A stretch of 64,000 nucleotides of DNA, taken from Talaromyces rugulosus (lineage: Eukaryota; Ascomycota; Eurotiomycetes; Eurotiales; Trichocomaceae). A program made the position numbers and the translations under genes. Within the stretch, counting starts at the first letter, position 1. Every line of letters starts with the position of its first letter. The notes under the pieces are model-generated. The model saw only the letters and a list, made by a program, of their open reading frames with translations, did not search any database and had not been told where the DNA came from. Shown one piece after another: positions 41,849 to 52,527 of this stretch. The DNA is taken from NCBI RefSeq assembly GCF_013368755.1, contig NC_049566.1, positions 930,001 to 994,000 on the forward strand. Reading direction: 5' to 3'.

Positions 41849-44560
41849 ATGGTAGGCCTGCCCATTGTGATCGCCGTGGCCGTAGGGTGTTCGGCCTTCC
41901 TCATCGTCGGTGCCATATTGGGGGTGGTGGTATGGTGGAGGATGAGACAAGACCGTCTTTCTTTGGCCATGGCTCATGCTCGCCAGACCATCACCCACCA
42001 GGGTCCCGCGTGCAGTAGTTTTGTGACAGAGTCTCCAATCGAGTCTCCGCTGCCAACATATCCATATCCATACCTACGTCACGATTATATACCTATTGGC
42101 TCCCAGGAATCGATTCAGCCTTGGGCACCGGCTGCCAAAAAGTCTTCGCCCCCGACGCTGAAGAAGGAAAAGTCCAAATCGATACGAAGATCAATCTCAA
42201 AGTCCTTGTCAAAAAGTCTCTCAATCGGGAGGAGCAATCAAAAGTCGCGCCAGCCGGACCCGATGCCTGTCTCGCCCTTGGATGAAACCTTTCTACCACC
42301 TTTCCCCAATGCGAAAGAAAAAGAACCAAAATCTGCCATTGCTGGCTTTTCAGAGCTTCCTACCGAAATCACCCCTCGCAACACACCGGAAAGGGAAAGA
42401 GATGATGACATACAGCTGGAAATTCTCAATAATCGCCCTAGTTCCACGGCATGGCCTCTACTTCAACAAGATCGCATTTCGTCCGTCTCGGGTGGTCAAG
42501 CTACTCTTTTTAACCGCTATCCGTCGAGGCTTCGCAGTGGAAGTATCACCGCTCAGACTGCTGGAACGGTCCCAGAGATGCCCATGCCACCACCACCCGT
42601 CGGCCTTGCTCAGCCATACCAGTTATCTCATGAAGACTCGTTGATGGGTATGTCATCATTGAGTTTGGAAACCGCCAATAGCTCCATCCTAGACGACGGC
42701 CTTCGGAGATCAATGTCGGTGGATGGAGAACACAGCCACTCGCCGTCTTTACCACCATGCCCTACTTTCACACCCTTCAGTCCGTATGACATCGTAATCG
42801 GTGGCAGTGTCGCACGCAACTGTGCATCAGAAAGGCGATCACAAGCACAAAGACTATCCTCCTCCACTGCTAGGCTCACCTACATGTCAGCGGAATCGGA
42901 TGATAGGGCGTCTCCTCGGAGAAGTTTGACAACCCGAGAAGTATCCCCCCAACCGTCTGGGTGGACTGCTAGTGAAGTCCCACGCAGAAGTGAAACTGTG
43001 TTTTCATCATCTTCGACCGGGCGTTTAAGCAGCCGTCCAGCAAGCAACGTTTCGGCCTCGAGTCCAAGCGGCAGGTATTCAGCTACTGGACAGGGGCTGT
43101 ACTCTCGTCAAGAATTCGGTACACAAAGCCATCAACAAGCGCGATATTCCATGTACGAGACGCTACAAGCGAAGGAAGAAAACAACTCTTCTTTTAGTAA
43201 AAGTGTGGGAGATCGACCTCGGTCTATTCAGACACAGAGTCCTAAGGCTACAAGAGACAGTCCCGGAAGGGCTCCTCTGCCTTCCGCAATGAAATCAGCC
43301 CAAAGCATGCGCAAAGGCCATCGGAGACAAAACTGTGTTCGAATTTCTATCCACCCTCCCATCACGTTTGGTGGACCAGCTTTCTCGCCTATGCTTGAAG
43401 AGCCAGAAGAAATTTTGGACTTGGAGAAGGATTTTGCCGTCCCGAAATCACAACATCAATCAACTCCGTTATCTGTTAGAAGGACAGAGTCAAAGTACCA
43501 GCCAAAACATGGCCGCCATCGCTCAACTGGGTCCATTTTAGAGGAGCCTGTGATTCTTGCTGATTCCGCTGGCATAAATTCACGTATTCCACGCCCGAGC
43601 TCGTCCAAAAAACGTCCACACTCGCGGACCAGTTCTGCTGACGATGTTTTCATGTCCGAGAACCGAGTCATCATACCTGACCGCAGCCCCGGTCCAGTTC
43701 CTGAAGAAGACCACTCTTTATCGAGCACTCCCTCGCCCGAGAAACACGAACCGTTGTGGTGTTTGCCTCATTCTGATGCATTTGTCGGATGCTCGCCCAT
43801 TTTACCGACCAACGCATCAACAGGAAGTCCTCGGCGGCCTGCGCCCAGGGGGCCTCGCATTCAGCCTATAAGATCCCAGAGAAACACCGTCCCGTCTCCT
43901 TCATCATCACAGCCTCTTGCGAACGGCGTCTATACATTCACAGCAGGATCATCATCCAGTGATGGATCTCCGACATCCAAGGTCGGCCGATCCCACACAC
44001 TCGCAGCATCCCCAACGAAAGATGTACGGAAATCCATCACACTTCTGCGACGCATGAACAGTGAAGCCTGGGACGACGAGTCGAAGCAGTATCGACGCAT
44101 GGGTCGAAATGCTAGTCTTACGAAACCCAGGATCAACAAATTCTCAACCCCTCCGCAAAGTAACCGCAGCTCCATAATGAGCAACGATAGCTTAACGATA
44201 TGGGAAGACGCGAGCGAAGACGATGCTTCCACACCACCACCCGCCCGCCGAAAGAATCATCGGTTCAAAATACTTGAACGTATCGATTCAGAAGGCGCAA
44301 CCGAAGAGAACATGAGCAACGCTTCTGCTCAGCGTCAGCAGACTATCCGCCAGGTGCCCCTAAGTAGCAGTATTGTCACTTTTGGAGACAACGAACGCCA
44401 TGTCAAAGCAAGCAGCGACAATGGCACTGATGAGATTGTGAATAAACCAGCTAAAAGGGCGTCGGTCGTATCAACTCCTAATGCTAAAGCTCACGGGTAC
44501 GGAATTATGTCGTTGACACCAGGGAGCTTATATGATGGAGATGGATTTTTGAAGGAATAA
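41849..44560 (+). CDS. Single-pass membrane protein with long disordered Ser/Pro-rich tail
   Basis: Single exon, 903 aa. Residues about 4-29 form one strong transmembrane helix (PIVIAVAVGCSAFLIVGAIL followed by GVVVWW), then a basic stop-transfer (RMRQDR). Everything after is polar, Ser/Pro/Arg-rich and probably disordered in the cytosol, with islands that look conserved (LPTYPYPYLRHDYIPIG, RISIHPPITFGGPAFSPML, SITLLRRMNSEAWDDESKQ, HGYGIMSLTPGSLYDGD). There is no known catalytic domain. Many SPxR/RxxS patches suggest phosphorylation. I do not recognise the family beyond filamentous-fungal membrane proteins of this shape. Function unknown. Confidence 0.85.
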   Translation: MVGLPIVIAVAVGCSAFLIVGAILGVVVWWRMRQDRLSLAMAHARQTITHQGPACSSFVTESPIESPLPTYPYPYLRHDYIPIGSQESIQPWAPAAKKSSPPTLKKEKSKSIRRSISKSLSKSLSIGRSNQKSRQPDPMPVSPLDETFLPPFPNAKEKEPKSAIAGFSELPTEITPRNTPERERDDDIQLEILNNRPSSTAWPLLQQDRISSVSGGQATLFNRYPSRLRSGSITAQTAGTVPEMPMPPPPVGLAQPYQLSHEDSLMGMSSLSLETANSSILDDGLRRSMSVDGEHSHSPSLPPCPTFTPFSPYDIVIGGSVARNCASERRSQAQRLSSSTARLTYMSAESDDRASPRRSLTTREVSPQPSGWTASEVPRRSETVFSSSSTGRLSSRPASNVSASSPSGRYSATGQGLYSRQEFGTQSHQQARYSMYETLQAKEENNSSFSKSVGDRPRSIQTQSPKATRDSPGRAPLPSAMKSAQSMRKGHRRQNCVRISIHPPITFGGPAFSPMLEEPEEILDLEKDFAVPKSQHQSTPLSVRRTESKYQPKHGRHRSTGSILEEPVILADSAGINSRIPRPSSSKKRPHSRTSSADDVFMSENRVIIPDRSPGPVPEEDHSLSSTPSPEKHEPLWCLPHSDAFVGCSPILPTNASTGSPRRPAPRGPRIQPIRSQRNTVPSPSSSQPLANGVYTFTAGSSSSDGSPTSKVGRSHTLAASPTKDVRKSITLLRRMNSEAWDDESKQYRRMGRNASLTKPRINKFSTPPQSNRSSIMSNDSLTIWEDASEDDASTPPPARRKNHRFKILERIDSEGATEENMSNASAQRQQTIRQVPLSSSIVTFGDNERHVKASSDNGTDEIVNKPAKRASVVSTPNAKAHGYGIMSLTPGSLYDGDGFLKE

Positions 44561-44889
44561 GTGCATTTATTTGATATGCTGAAACGTAAGTAATGATTTG
44601 ATTATGAGATACCAATTTTTAGGAGGTTCAAGCTGTTCAGGGTGCGGCATAACTCTTGGACTGTAGTGTTAGTCAAAAAAATATTAATAATTTTGTCAAG
44701 ATGTACGTTTTTCTCAATAGCACATGTATATTACGTGAAACAACAGACCCTGACGACAACATTGAAATACCTCAACGCCATTTCAATATGCTTTTTTCTA
44801 TTCCTACAAGATAGTATAATCGGATGCCTCTTTTTTTTTCCCCCTTCTCTTTCACTAGTACAAATTACTCCACCTTTTAAGAGATACAA
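44561..44889. other. Convergent 3' spacer
   Basis: No gene seen; AT-rich 3' flanks of the membrane-protein and pICln genes, with a T/C tract near 44828-44850. Confidence 0.55.
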
Positions 44890-45902
44890 TCAATCAGTTC
44901 GTCTCCACTTCGTCTCATCGTCATCGTTTCCTTCCCCATTCTGAGCAGGCCCGTCATCCCTATCATGTGTGTTGCCTGCCCCAGGACCAAGTCCAGGGAG
45001 AGACGGCGGTTCGCCCTCACCAATCCAATTCCCTTCTTCGTCAAAATATTCGTGCATGTTGTCGGCCGTGATCCAGCCTGAGCTGCCATCCACGGGAGGC
45101 GGTAATCCGCCGTCGGCGGCACCCGACATGATCAACCCAGCTTGCAATAGACCTCCAACCCCCGGTTGCTCGTTTCCATCATAGTCTTCTCCTTCTTCTT
45201 CGTCACCAGTTGTGACTGGGTCTGGGTGGAGGTTGGAGCAAGCAGAGACAGCGGCGAAGAGTGCCTGTGTTGCGGTTTCCTCTGGTTTTATCTCGGCGCC
45301 TTCTGCTGCAGGGTCTGTCTCTTCAACAGCAGGGGCAGCAGTGGGTGGGGATACAATGGTGAGGTTGATGCTATCCTCTTCTTCGTCTTCTTCGGCGCCG
45401 CCGTTGTCGGATGGAATCGGGTTGGCGATTTGCATGTATAAGCCTTGTACTTCTTCGGAAGACGCTGGTAATTTAAGTCGTTGAACGGCATGGAGAGAGA
45501 TGAGGGGATAAGGAATAGCAACGCCCGAGCTGGCCTCTGTCCGGTAGAGGAGAAATTTACTGCGAGAGATAATCATGTTAGCAATTGCGCAACAACAGAC
45601 ATATATATATATATATAATCTTACTCAGAAGCTGCCCAAACATCCACCCCGTCAATCACCGTCTCCTTCTCCTCGGCATCGGGAGCTGCCCCCGATCCAT
45701 TTGTGTCGGAGGCTGATGATCCACGCAAAGTACGCAAGGCTGGCGATCTAGCGAGCTCACTCTCCAAGATAACAATCTTGCATCGCGCGCTGTGATAGTG
45801 CAGAACCGGAGCGCCTTCGTAAAAGGATTCGGGCGTGCGCGACTGATGCTCTGCCAAGGGCGTGAATGAAGCTGCTTGAGGAGGGGTTCGAAGGATTTCC
45901 AT
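44890..45902 (-). CDS. pICln / Lot5-type chloride conductance regulatory protein
   Basis: Two exons on the minus strand, 45902-45625 and 45559-44890, give 315 aa. The 65-nt intron holds an (AT)n microsatellite (45601-45617). The split PH-like domain reads FYEGAPVLHYHSARCKIVI, IDGVDVWAAS and KFLLYRTEASSGVAIPYPLISLHAVQRL, the pICln/Lot5 pattern. A long acidic region (DNGGAEEDEEEDSINLTIV) and a C-terminal segment GWITADNMHEYFDEEGNW follow, as in pICln. Family role: component of the methylosome and chaperone for Sm proteins in snRNP assembly; the historical chloride-channel name is misleading. The start at 45902 is the first ATG of the frame. It shares a 366-bp promoter with doa1. Confidence 0.9.
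45601..45617. repeat. (AT)n microsatellite inside the pICln intron
   Basis: Seventeen bases of alternating AT lie between the donor and branch region of the intron. Length changes here would alter intron size but not coding sequence. Confidence 0.85.
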
Positions 45903-46268
45903 TGCGGTTTGCGCGTGCGCACAATTGCGGCTTTGGACCAATTTGCAGAGGACGAAGGGGACTGAGAAATTTTTAATTTTGTAGAAGTCTAAGCGACGTC
46001 TTCAGTGCAAATGGTTTGGACGTTTGAAAAATTGTTGAAGCAAGTCGATAAAAGGAAGCTTAGACTGGCCGCTGAAGCCTGAAGCTCGGGGCACACGTGA
46101 TCTGATAAGCTTGGACGCCCGCTGTCCCCCCGCATGACGCCAGCGCCAGCGGGCGGTAGCGGTCTAGCACCTTCTATCAGCAACCAGCTCTCCAAGAGGA
46201 ACCTTTCTGTTTGACCGGATTGTTCCTCTTTCGCCTTTTTCACCCTACAACTGAAGACGGTTTTATGC
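45903..46268. promoter_or_regulatory. Bidirectional promoter of pICln and doa1
   Basis: 366 bp between divergent ATGs. It contains a CACGTG E-box (46094-46099) next to a GATAAG motif and a dyad GCCCGCTG/CAGCGGGC (46117-46124 and 46147-46154). Confidence 0.55.
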
Positions 46269-46276
46269 ATGTCTGA
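46265..46276 (+). promoter_or_regulatory. Minimal upstream ORF overlapping the doa1 start
   Basis: ATGCATGTCTGA encodes Met-His-Val-stop in another frame. Its ATG is 4 bases upstream of the doa1 ATG and its stop lies inside the doa1 coding region. Confidence 0.6.
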
Positions 46277-48753
46277 ATTCAAGCTTTCCGCGTCCCTAGA
46301 AGGCCACGGCGATGATGTGAGTTTATTGTTTACCCTGGCCCGATTAGCTAGCTTATTAATGATACCAGGTACGCGCCGTGGCCTTTCTCAATTCCAACGT
46401 TGTAGCTACAGCTTCGCGAGATGCTACAGTTCGTATATGGAAGCAGGTTTCGTCTCCACCACCGGTATTCGATTACACTATCGCCGCTCACGGATCGGCC
46501 TTTATCACCTCCCTGGCATACTACCCTCCCACCGCTGAGCACCCTGAAGGTTTGATATTCTCTGGCAGTCAAGATGCAATTATTGAAGCTCGCCAGCCGT
46601 CCAAGGCGTCCGCCGATAATGCAGACGCTATGCTCCTCGGTCACGGCCACAACGTCTGCTCGATCGACGTCTGCCCTGAGGGTGGTTGGGTTGTGAGTGG
46701 TAGTTGGGATGCTACTGCGAGATTATGGAGAGTGGGTAAATGGGAAACTGAAGTGACCTTGGATGGGCACCAGGGGAGCGTATGGGCGGTGCTGGCCTAC
46801 GACCAAAACACTGTGATCACAGGTAGGAGGTCTGCCGGCAGGATGACTTGGGACAGATACTGAACGAGTCAAACAGGTTGCGCGGATCGCCTCATACGTA
46901 TTTTTAACACTTCTGGGAAGCTCCTCAAGACGATAAAGGATTCGCAGGATGTTGTGCGGGCCCTTTGCAAGCTTCCTGAAGGCCATCCTTCAGGTGCTCA
47001 GTTTGCTTCTGCAAGCAATGATGGCGTGATACGACTGTTCACTTTAAACGGGGATGTGGTGGCTGAACTTGCTGGTCATGAAAGCTTCATCTACTCGGTA
47101 GCAGTGCTGCCGTCTGGCGAGCTTGTGAGCTCGGGCGAGGATCGTACAGTTCGGGTTTGGAATGGGACTCAGTGCGTACAGACGATCACGCATCCGGCCA
47201 TTTCTGTTTGGAACGTGGCGGTGTGTAAAGAGACAGGGGATATTATCACAGGCGCTAGCGATCGTAAGGCCAGGATATTCTCAAGAGACAACAGTCGACA
47301 GGCAGATCCGGAAACAATCCAGCAATTCGATAGTGCTGTTAGAGAATCCGCGATTCCACAGCAACAAGTGGGTGATATCAACAAGGAGAAATTACCTGGG
47401 CCAGACTTCTTGAAACAGAAATCGGGTACTAAAGACGGCCAGGTGCAGATGATCAAGGAGGATAATGGCAGCGTCACAGCCCATACATGGTCATCGGCCA
47501 CGCAGGAGTGGATCGCGGTTGGCACCGTTGTCGATTCTGCAGGCAGTTCTGGAAGAAAGACTCAATATCTAGGTCAGGACTACGACTATGTCTTCGACGT
47601 GGATATTGAGGATGGGAAACCGCCGTTGAAGTTGCCATACAACCTATCACAGAATGTTTACGAGGTCGCAACCAAATTCATTCAGGATAATGAGCTTCCG
47701 ATATCTTATCTAGAACAAGTGGCAAACTTTATTACTCAGAACACGCAAGGCGCAACGCTTGGCCAAACGACAGAGTCGCAGCAACCGGCCTCTTCGGATC
47801 CTTGGGGTCAAGAAAGACGATACCGACCTGGTGACGCAGCAGCAGCATCTCAAGCAGCTCCAACGCCATCATTGCCTGAGAGCCGCCAGGACGTGCTCCC
47901 GCAGACTACCTATCTTTCTATAAAATCAGCCAACATAAAGTTAATTTTGAAGAAGTTGCAAGAGTTGAATGAGCAAGTCATAGCTGCGGGAAGCAAAGAG
48001 GTTTCGTTTAACCCACCAGAGTTGAACACTGTACTTGCACTGTGCAACCAATTGGATGCTACAGGATCAGTTCCCAAGGACCCTGCCACAGTCGAGTCTG
48101 GGATACAATTGCTCATCAAGGCAGCAACCAAATGGCCAGCTGGCAGTCGACTTCCCAGTCTTGATCTTCTACGACTTCTCGCAGCCGCAACACCTGTGAC
48201 TGCTGAGGCGCTCTATCAGGGGCAAGACGTGGTCTCTGCGCTCCAGCAGAGTGGCATGTTTGAGGGCCCTGTGAATGGCAATAACGCGATGCTGGGTATC
48301 CGGTTATTCGGGAACCTTTTCGAAACGCCTCTCGGTCAAGAACTGGCCGTGAGCAAATTCGACGAGATTGTCCGCAATGTATCGTCAGTCACCACGGCGG
48401 CGATCAGCGCCCCCAATCGTAACATAACGATTGCTGCAACCACCTTGTACATTAACTACGCGGTATACTTTTCTACAAATGGACGAGCCACGAGTGTAGA
48501 ATCTGCGGAACATGCTCTTCAATTACTTGAGGAGTTGACCAAGATTTTCTCCAAGGAAAAGGACTCGGAGGCAGTGTATCGTGGTCTGGTGGCGGTGGGA
48601 ACGCTTGTCACAACGCTTGGCGAAGAGGTCAAGAGTGCTGCTCGGGAGATTTATGATTTGAACAGCGTGCTCAGCACTGTCTCGAGCTCGGGCGCTGGAC
48701 GAGAACCGCGGGTTAAGGGCGTTGTTGGAGAAATCCGCAAGGCGCTTTCATGA
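46269..48753 (+). CDS. doa1: Doa1/Ufd3/PLAA ubiquitin-binding WD40 protein
   Basis: Three exons, 46269-46316, 46369-46822 and 46877-48753 (introns of 52 and 54 nt), give 792 aa. The N-terminal WD40 propeller is complete after splicing (LEGHGDDVRAVAFLN, DATVRIWK, VSGSWDATARLWRVG, DRLIRIFNTSGK, AELAGHESFIYSV, DRTVRVWNG). The PFU ubiquitin-binding domain follows (QYLGQDYDYVFDVDIEDG, LPYNLSQNVYEVATKFI), then the PUL domain to the C-terminus, which in yeast binds Cdc48. Role: Cdc48/p97 cofactor in ubiquitin recycling and protein sorting. Domain order and length match the family. A three-codon upstream ORF overlaps the start. Confidence 0.95.
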
Positions 48754-48896
48754 TGAACGATACTTTTTTTTAGTCTGATAGAGGTTCTCAGCCTACGAGA
48801 TTAGTTGGTCAAAGAGCGATAGAAATGAGATTACTTGAGATCAATTTAAAATTATGTATGCCAAACCCGTCGTAAATATTATTCTTTTTAAATCTT

Positions 48897-49850
48897 CTAG
48901 AGCTTCTCGTCCGCATTCACGCCGACTTCGACAATCTGATCAATACCAGAATACTCTGGCAGATCCAGGTCATATTTATCAGCAATTTCCTTTGTCAAGA
49001 ACCTGCCCCCGACAAAATGTCTCCCCTTGTACCATTTCACACATGGCTTTGGGGCAGTCAGACTAATCAACGCCGCGGGCATAAACGTTGCCCCCGGTTC
49101 TTCGCCTCCGGCTTTGGGCGGACCCTCTTGGATATCCCATGAGCTAGGGGCGTCGACACTGAGAACAGGGATTTTGGTTTCTTCAAGTTGTCGAATAATG
49201 GACGGGAATGGCTCGCGCAGCGGCTTTTGGAAGGAAAAGCCAAAGATAGCGTCGACAATGAGGTCGGTTGATTGCAGGGCTGCTGTGAAATCCGGGACAA
49301 AGGGGACTTGGAGATTTTGAAGTTGGATTTTTAGGCGCTTTTTTTTTATAAAGGTTAGACTTTTATTTGGCGAGAAGGAAATTTTATTTACCTCGTATAG
49401 TTCATTCTTGCCCTGTTTTGGGTAGTAGATTGACGGTGCATATCCGTAATGTGCCAGATGACGTGCGGCCACGAGGCCGTCGCCTCCTATACGGCCATTA
49501 ACAACTGTACAGCTTAACAGTAGAAGGGGGTAGATACCATTATTCCCAGGACCGCATACAACAAGCACGCGTTTTCCCTTGGTCAGAGGATGAAAGCGAT
49601 AGACTTTGTCGAGTGATAAATCAGCTTAATCAATACGAGTCAGTCTATTTAAAAAAAAAACGAACCGGCTTGGGAGACCGAAAGTCCGGCTAATTCCATC
49701 AACTGGTCCAAGGAAAAACCACCAATGTCCATGAGGTCCTTGTCCAAGGCAGCAGCATCTTTGGAGGAGATTGCCTTGGAAAGTTTACTGCTGTTAGTCG
49801 CCTTGCTGTTTCTTGTAGGTTATGTCGGAGATGATTACCTTGAGCGACAT
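48897..49850 (-). CDS. nnr1: NAD(P)HX epimerase (YjeF N-terminal domain)
   Basis: Five exons on the minus strand: 49850-49839, 49774-49666, 49603-49538, 49486-49392, 49337-48897, giving 240 aa, the usual size. Exon 1 encodes only MSLK. The acceptor at 49775 follows a perfect CTAAC branch and gives ISSKDAAALDKDLM, the known N-terminal pattern. Later parts are FSLDQLMELAGLSVSQAVY, the nucleotide-binding GPGNNGGDGLVAARHL, DLIVDAIFGFSF (catalytic Asp region), VLSVDAPSSWDI and LTAPKPC. The 54-nt fourth intron has no stop in frame and could be mistaken for coding. Role: epimerises damaged R-NAD(P)HX so that the dehydratase can repair it. Divergent from the mitoribosomal S16 gene. Confidence 0.92.
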
Positions 49851-50010
49851 GTTTAGAGCTCTGCTATATCGATGCTTTACAAGTCGCGAGGGATAGGCAG
49901 TGTGTTTCCAGAGGGTAGAGAGACGCAGCATAGACTTGAAGTTAAGAGGTTTAATATTAAGTATGGAATTACATCATGCGTTCATCTCCAATCTACATGG
50001 CCAGCATGAT

Positions 50011-50036
50011 ACACTATTCCTTAATTGGAATAGTGT
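50011..50036. promoter_or_regulatory. Perfect 26-bp dyad in bidirectional promoter
   Basis: ACACTATTCC (50011-50020) and its exact reverse complement GGAATAGTGT (50027-50036) flank TTAATT. It lies about 161 bp upstream of the NAD(P)HX epimerase ATG and 110 bp upstream of the mitoribosomal S16 ATG. It may be a binding site for a dimeric regulator. Confidence 0.6.
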
Positions 50037-50145
50037 CTAATTGCCAAGTCTTGGCAGCCAGTTCTGTTCTTTCCGCGGAAGTCAACATTTAAAGCTCGCT
50101 CCAGCGACACTGCAAACAATCAATCACTCTCGAATTACATTAATT

Positions 50146-50661
50146 ATGGTTGTTAGAATCCGGCTGTCGCGTTTTGGCCCGCGCCATTCGCCCTTTTACA
50201 ACATTGTCGTGGCCCAGGCGAGGTACGTTAGAAATGTGTTTTGTGCTGTTGAGCCTTTGACAACCCCGTCAAGACGATAGCATCATGCTTATAACAAAAT
50301 GACAATTTGCCATTTCAACTTGCTAATTTCTGTCAATAGAACTGCTCGCGACTCCAAACCGCTCGAAGTCATCGGCACCTACAACCCAATCCCGCAGAAG
50401 CCCACGAATTTGTCGGAAGAAGAAGCCCTCGTCGCGAAGCCATTCAAAGAAATTTCGCTGGATCGGACACGAGCCAAGTACTGGCTGGGAGTGGGCGCAC
50501 AGCCAACCGATGGCGTCTGGCGACTGTTGACACTGGTGAGTGATGGAGACCTTTCTTGTTCAGATTTCACTGCAATCCATCGTGACTAACAGATGAGGGG
50601 TTGATCGCAGCTCGGACTGTTGGAAGCCAAGCCGAAAAAGTTTGCGGCGCAGAAGGATTAA
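50146..50661 (+). CDS. mrps16: Mitochondrial small ribosomal subunit protein bS16m
   Basis: Three exons, 50146-50222, 50340-50535 and 50611-50661 (introns of 117 and 75 nt), give 107 aa. The start MVVRIRLSRFGPRHSPFYNI and the continuation VVAQARTARDSKPLEVIGTYNP are classic S16. RTRAKYWLGVGAQPTD and LLGLLEAKPKKF complete the domain. It lacks a long cleavable presequence, which is common for this family. Role: small subunit of the mitochondrial ribosome. The two introns make the gene look like two unrelated short frames until joined. Confidence 0.95.
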
Positions 50662-50994
50662 TTATGGACATCTGCTTTATATCCGATTGGAACAACTTGG
50701 GATAGAGCGGTCGTGGAGGGGGAGGAAGAATGAGTTGTGCTCCCGCATTTTTATGGCGTTACGGATCAGGCCTTGAGTGGCCCTTTTTCAAGTGTATAAT
50801 TTTGTACAATAAACGGACTTTATATCTTCAATATGGATCAGTGAACTGGAGGATGTCCATGTAATGGAAAATCACGTGCACTGAATAATACAATAAATAC
50901 ATTGTTCTTCCGGTTCTTACTGAGTACCCCTGTAATCATTTCTCCCGTGATCGATCTTTGATATGCTCGCGTCAGCTTCTGCTGTTAGTTCACC
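50662..50994. other. Spacer, no gene seen
   Basis: 3' flank of mrps16 and promoter of the kinase gene, which follows on the same strand. TCACGTGC (E-box core at about 50874) is the only notable motif. Confidence 0.45.
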
Positions 50995-52527
50995 ATGCAA
51001 CGACCTGTACGAGCCATTTCAAAATTTTGTGTCCCTGATGTTCGCAGGACCTTGACTACGCCTCTGCCTTTGACTTGTTGTTGTCGACGTATTTCCTTAC
51101 CATCTAATTCGAGCAGCACATTTACGTCGTATCGAAAAGTCAGGTTGTCATCACAGTGGAAATGCACCCCCAAAATTTTCCCCGCCTCAGGATTCGAGGT
51201 GATTGACCAGTCCGTCGAGATTGACGAGGAGACTCTGTCGACGTATCAGCCAGAAAAATATTACCCTGTCAAACAGGGCGAGATACTCAATGATCGGTAT
51301 CAAACACTTGCCAAAATAGGATATGGAGTCACGTCAACAGTTTGGCTTACGAAGGATTTAGTGTAAGTGCAAACAAAGCGTAATTTATTGGGTTGTTCGT
51401 GATTCTAATAGCACGATAACAATCAGCGCGTCAACATATGTTGTCTTGAAAGTTTTCGTGACGGGTCAAGACCGGGACCATGAGCGAGAGCTGAATGTTT
51501 ATAAGCACATGGGTTTGCAGGAAACAAGACATCCAGGTAGAAACTTTGTTCGCAAGCTCCTTGACCATTTTTACATTCAAGGACCCCATGGTCGTTATGT
51601 TTGCCTTGTTCATGAACCCCTCGGAATGAGTGCAGATCTTTTGATAAAGATGTCTCCGGGGCAAGCAATGTCCCTTGATGACATGAAGCCAGGTATCCGA
51701 CAGTTACTTGTTGCTCTGGATTATCTGTATTCAGAGTGTCATATTATCCATACGGGTAATATCTCAATCCTTCTGACGAGCTTATGTTATGGATCTAACT
51801 CTGATGCAGATCTTCAACTGAAGAACTTACTACTTCCCGGTCCAGAGACAAGCTATCTTTCGCGGTTCGAAGAAGCTGAAGTTGCAGACCCATCACCTAG
51901 AAAGATACTTCATGACCGGGAACTTTACAGATCTTTGAGTTTCCTTCCAAGAGGCGGTGGACTACCGCTTCTCACCGATTTTGGAGAAGCCAGGCCGGGC
52001 GACAAAGAAAACAATGATGATATCATGCCAAATGTTTACAGAGCTCCCGAAGTGATGCTGAGATCGAATTGGGGATATAAAGTGGACATATGGAATGTTG
52101 CCATGGTTGTGAGTTAAAACTCACTCATTCTATCTTTGACTTTATTAGAATCTGTTGACGATTTCGATTTGTGTAGGCTTGGGACATTGTTTGCTCTCGC
52201 ACGCTTGTTAATGGTAAAAATGCAGATGGTATATTTGACGATCGGGTCCATATGGCAGAGCTTGTTGCCCTTCTTGGCCCTCCACCAGCCGAATTTCGGG
52301 AACAGAGGCACCTGAGCTCGGTCTTCTGGGACGAGTCGGGCAATTGGAAGGAAACAGCTCCAATTCCAAGTACTACTCTCGAGAGTCTGGCAGCGAACAT
52401 CCAGGGAGAAGACAAAGAAGGGTTTCTACGATGGCTCCGGATGGCCTTGCAGTGGCAGCCCGAGGAGCGGGCAGCGGCTTTGGAGCTGTTGTATGATGAG
52501 TGGCTGATGAAGGGGCTAGGAGAATGA
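50995..52527 (+). CDS. SRPK-like serine/threonine protein kinase
   Basis: Four exons, 50995-51362, 51427-51755, 51810-52108 and 52177-52527 (introns of 64, 54 and 68 nt), give 448 aa. Kinase landmarks are all present: glycine loop IGYGVTSTVWL, ATP-binding Lys in YVVLKVF, catalytic loop HTDLQLKNLL (Asp kept, Lys replaced by Gln as often in this fungal group), DFG in LTDFGEARPG and APE in YRAPEVML. The phrase CHIIHTDLQLKN is produced only after removing the second intron (54 nt, stop-free). EKYYPVKQGEILNDRYQTLAKIG is typical of fungal SRPK relatives. The first 45 residues are Arg/Ser/Thr-rich with few acids and could be a mitochondrial presequence. Substrates unknown. Confidence 0.9.
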
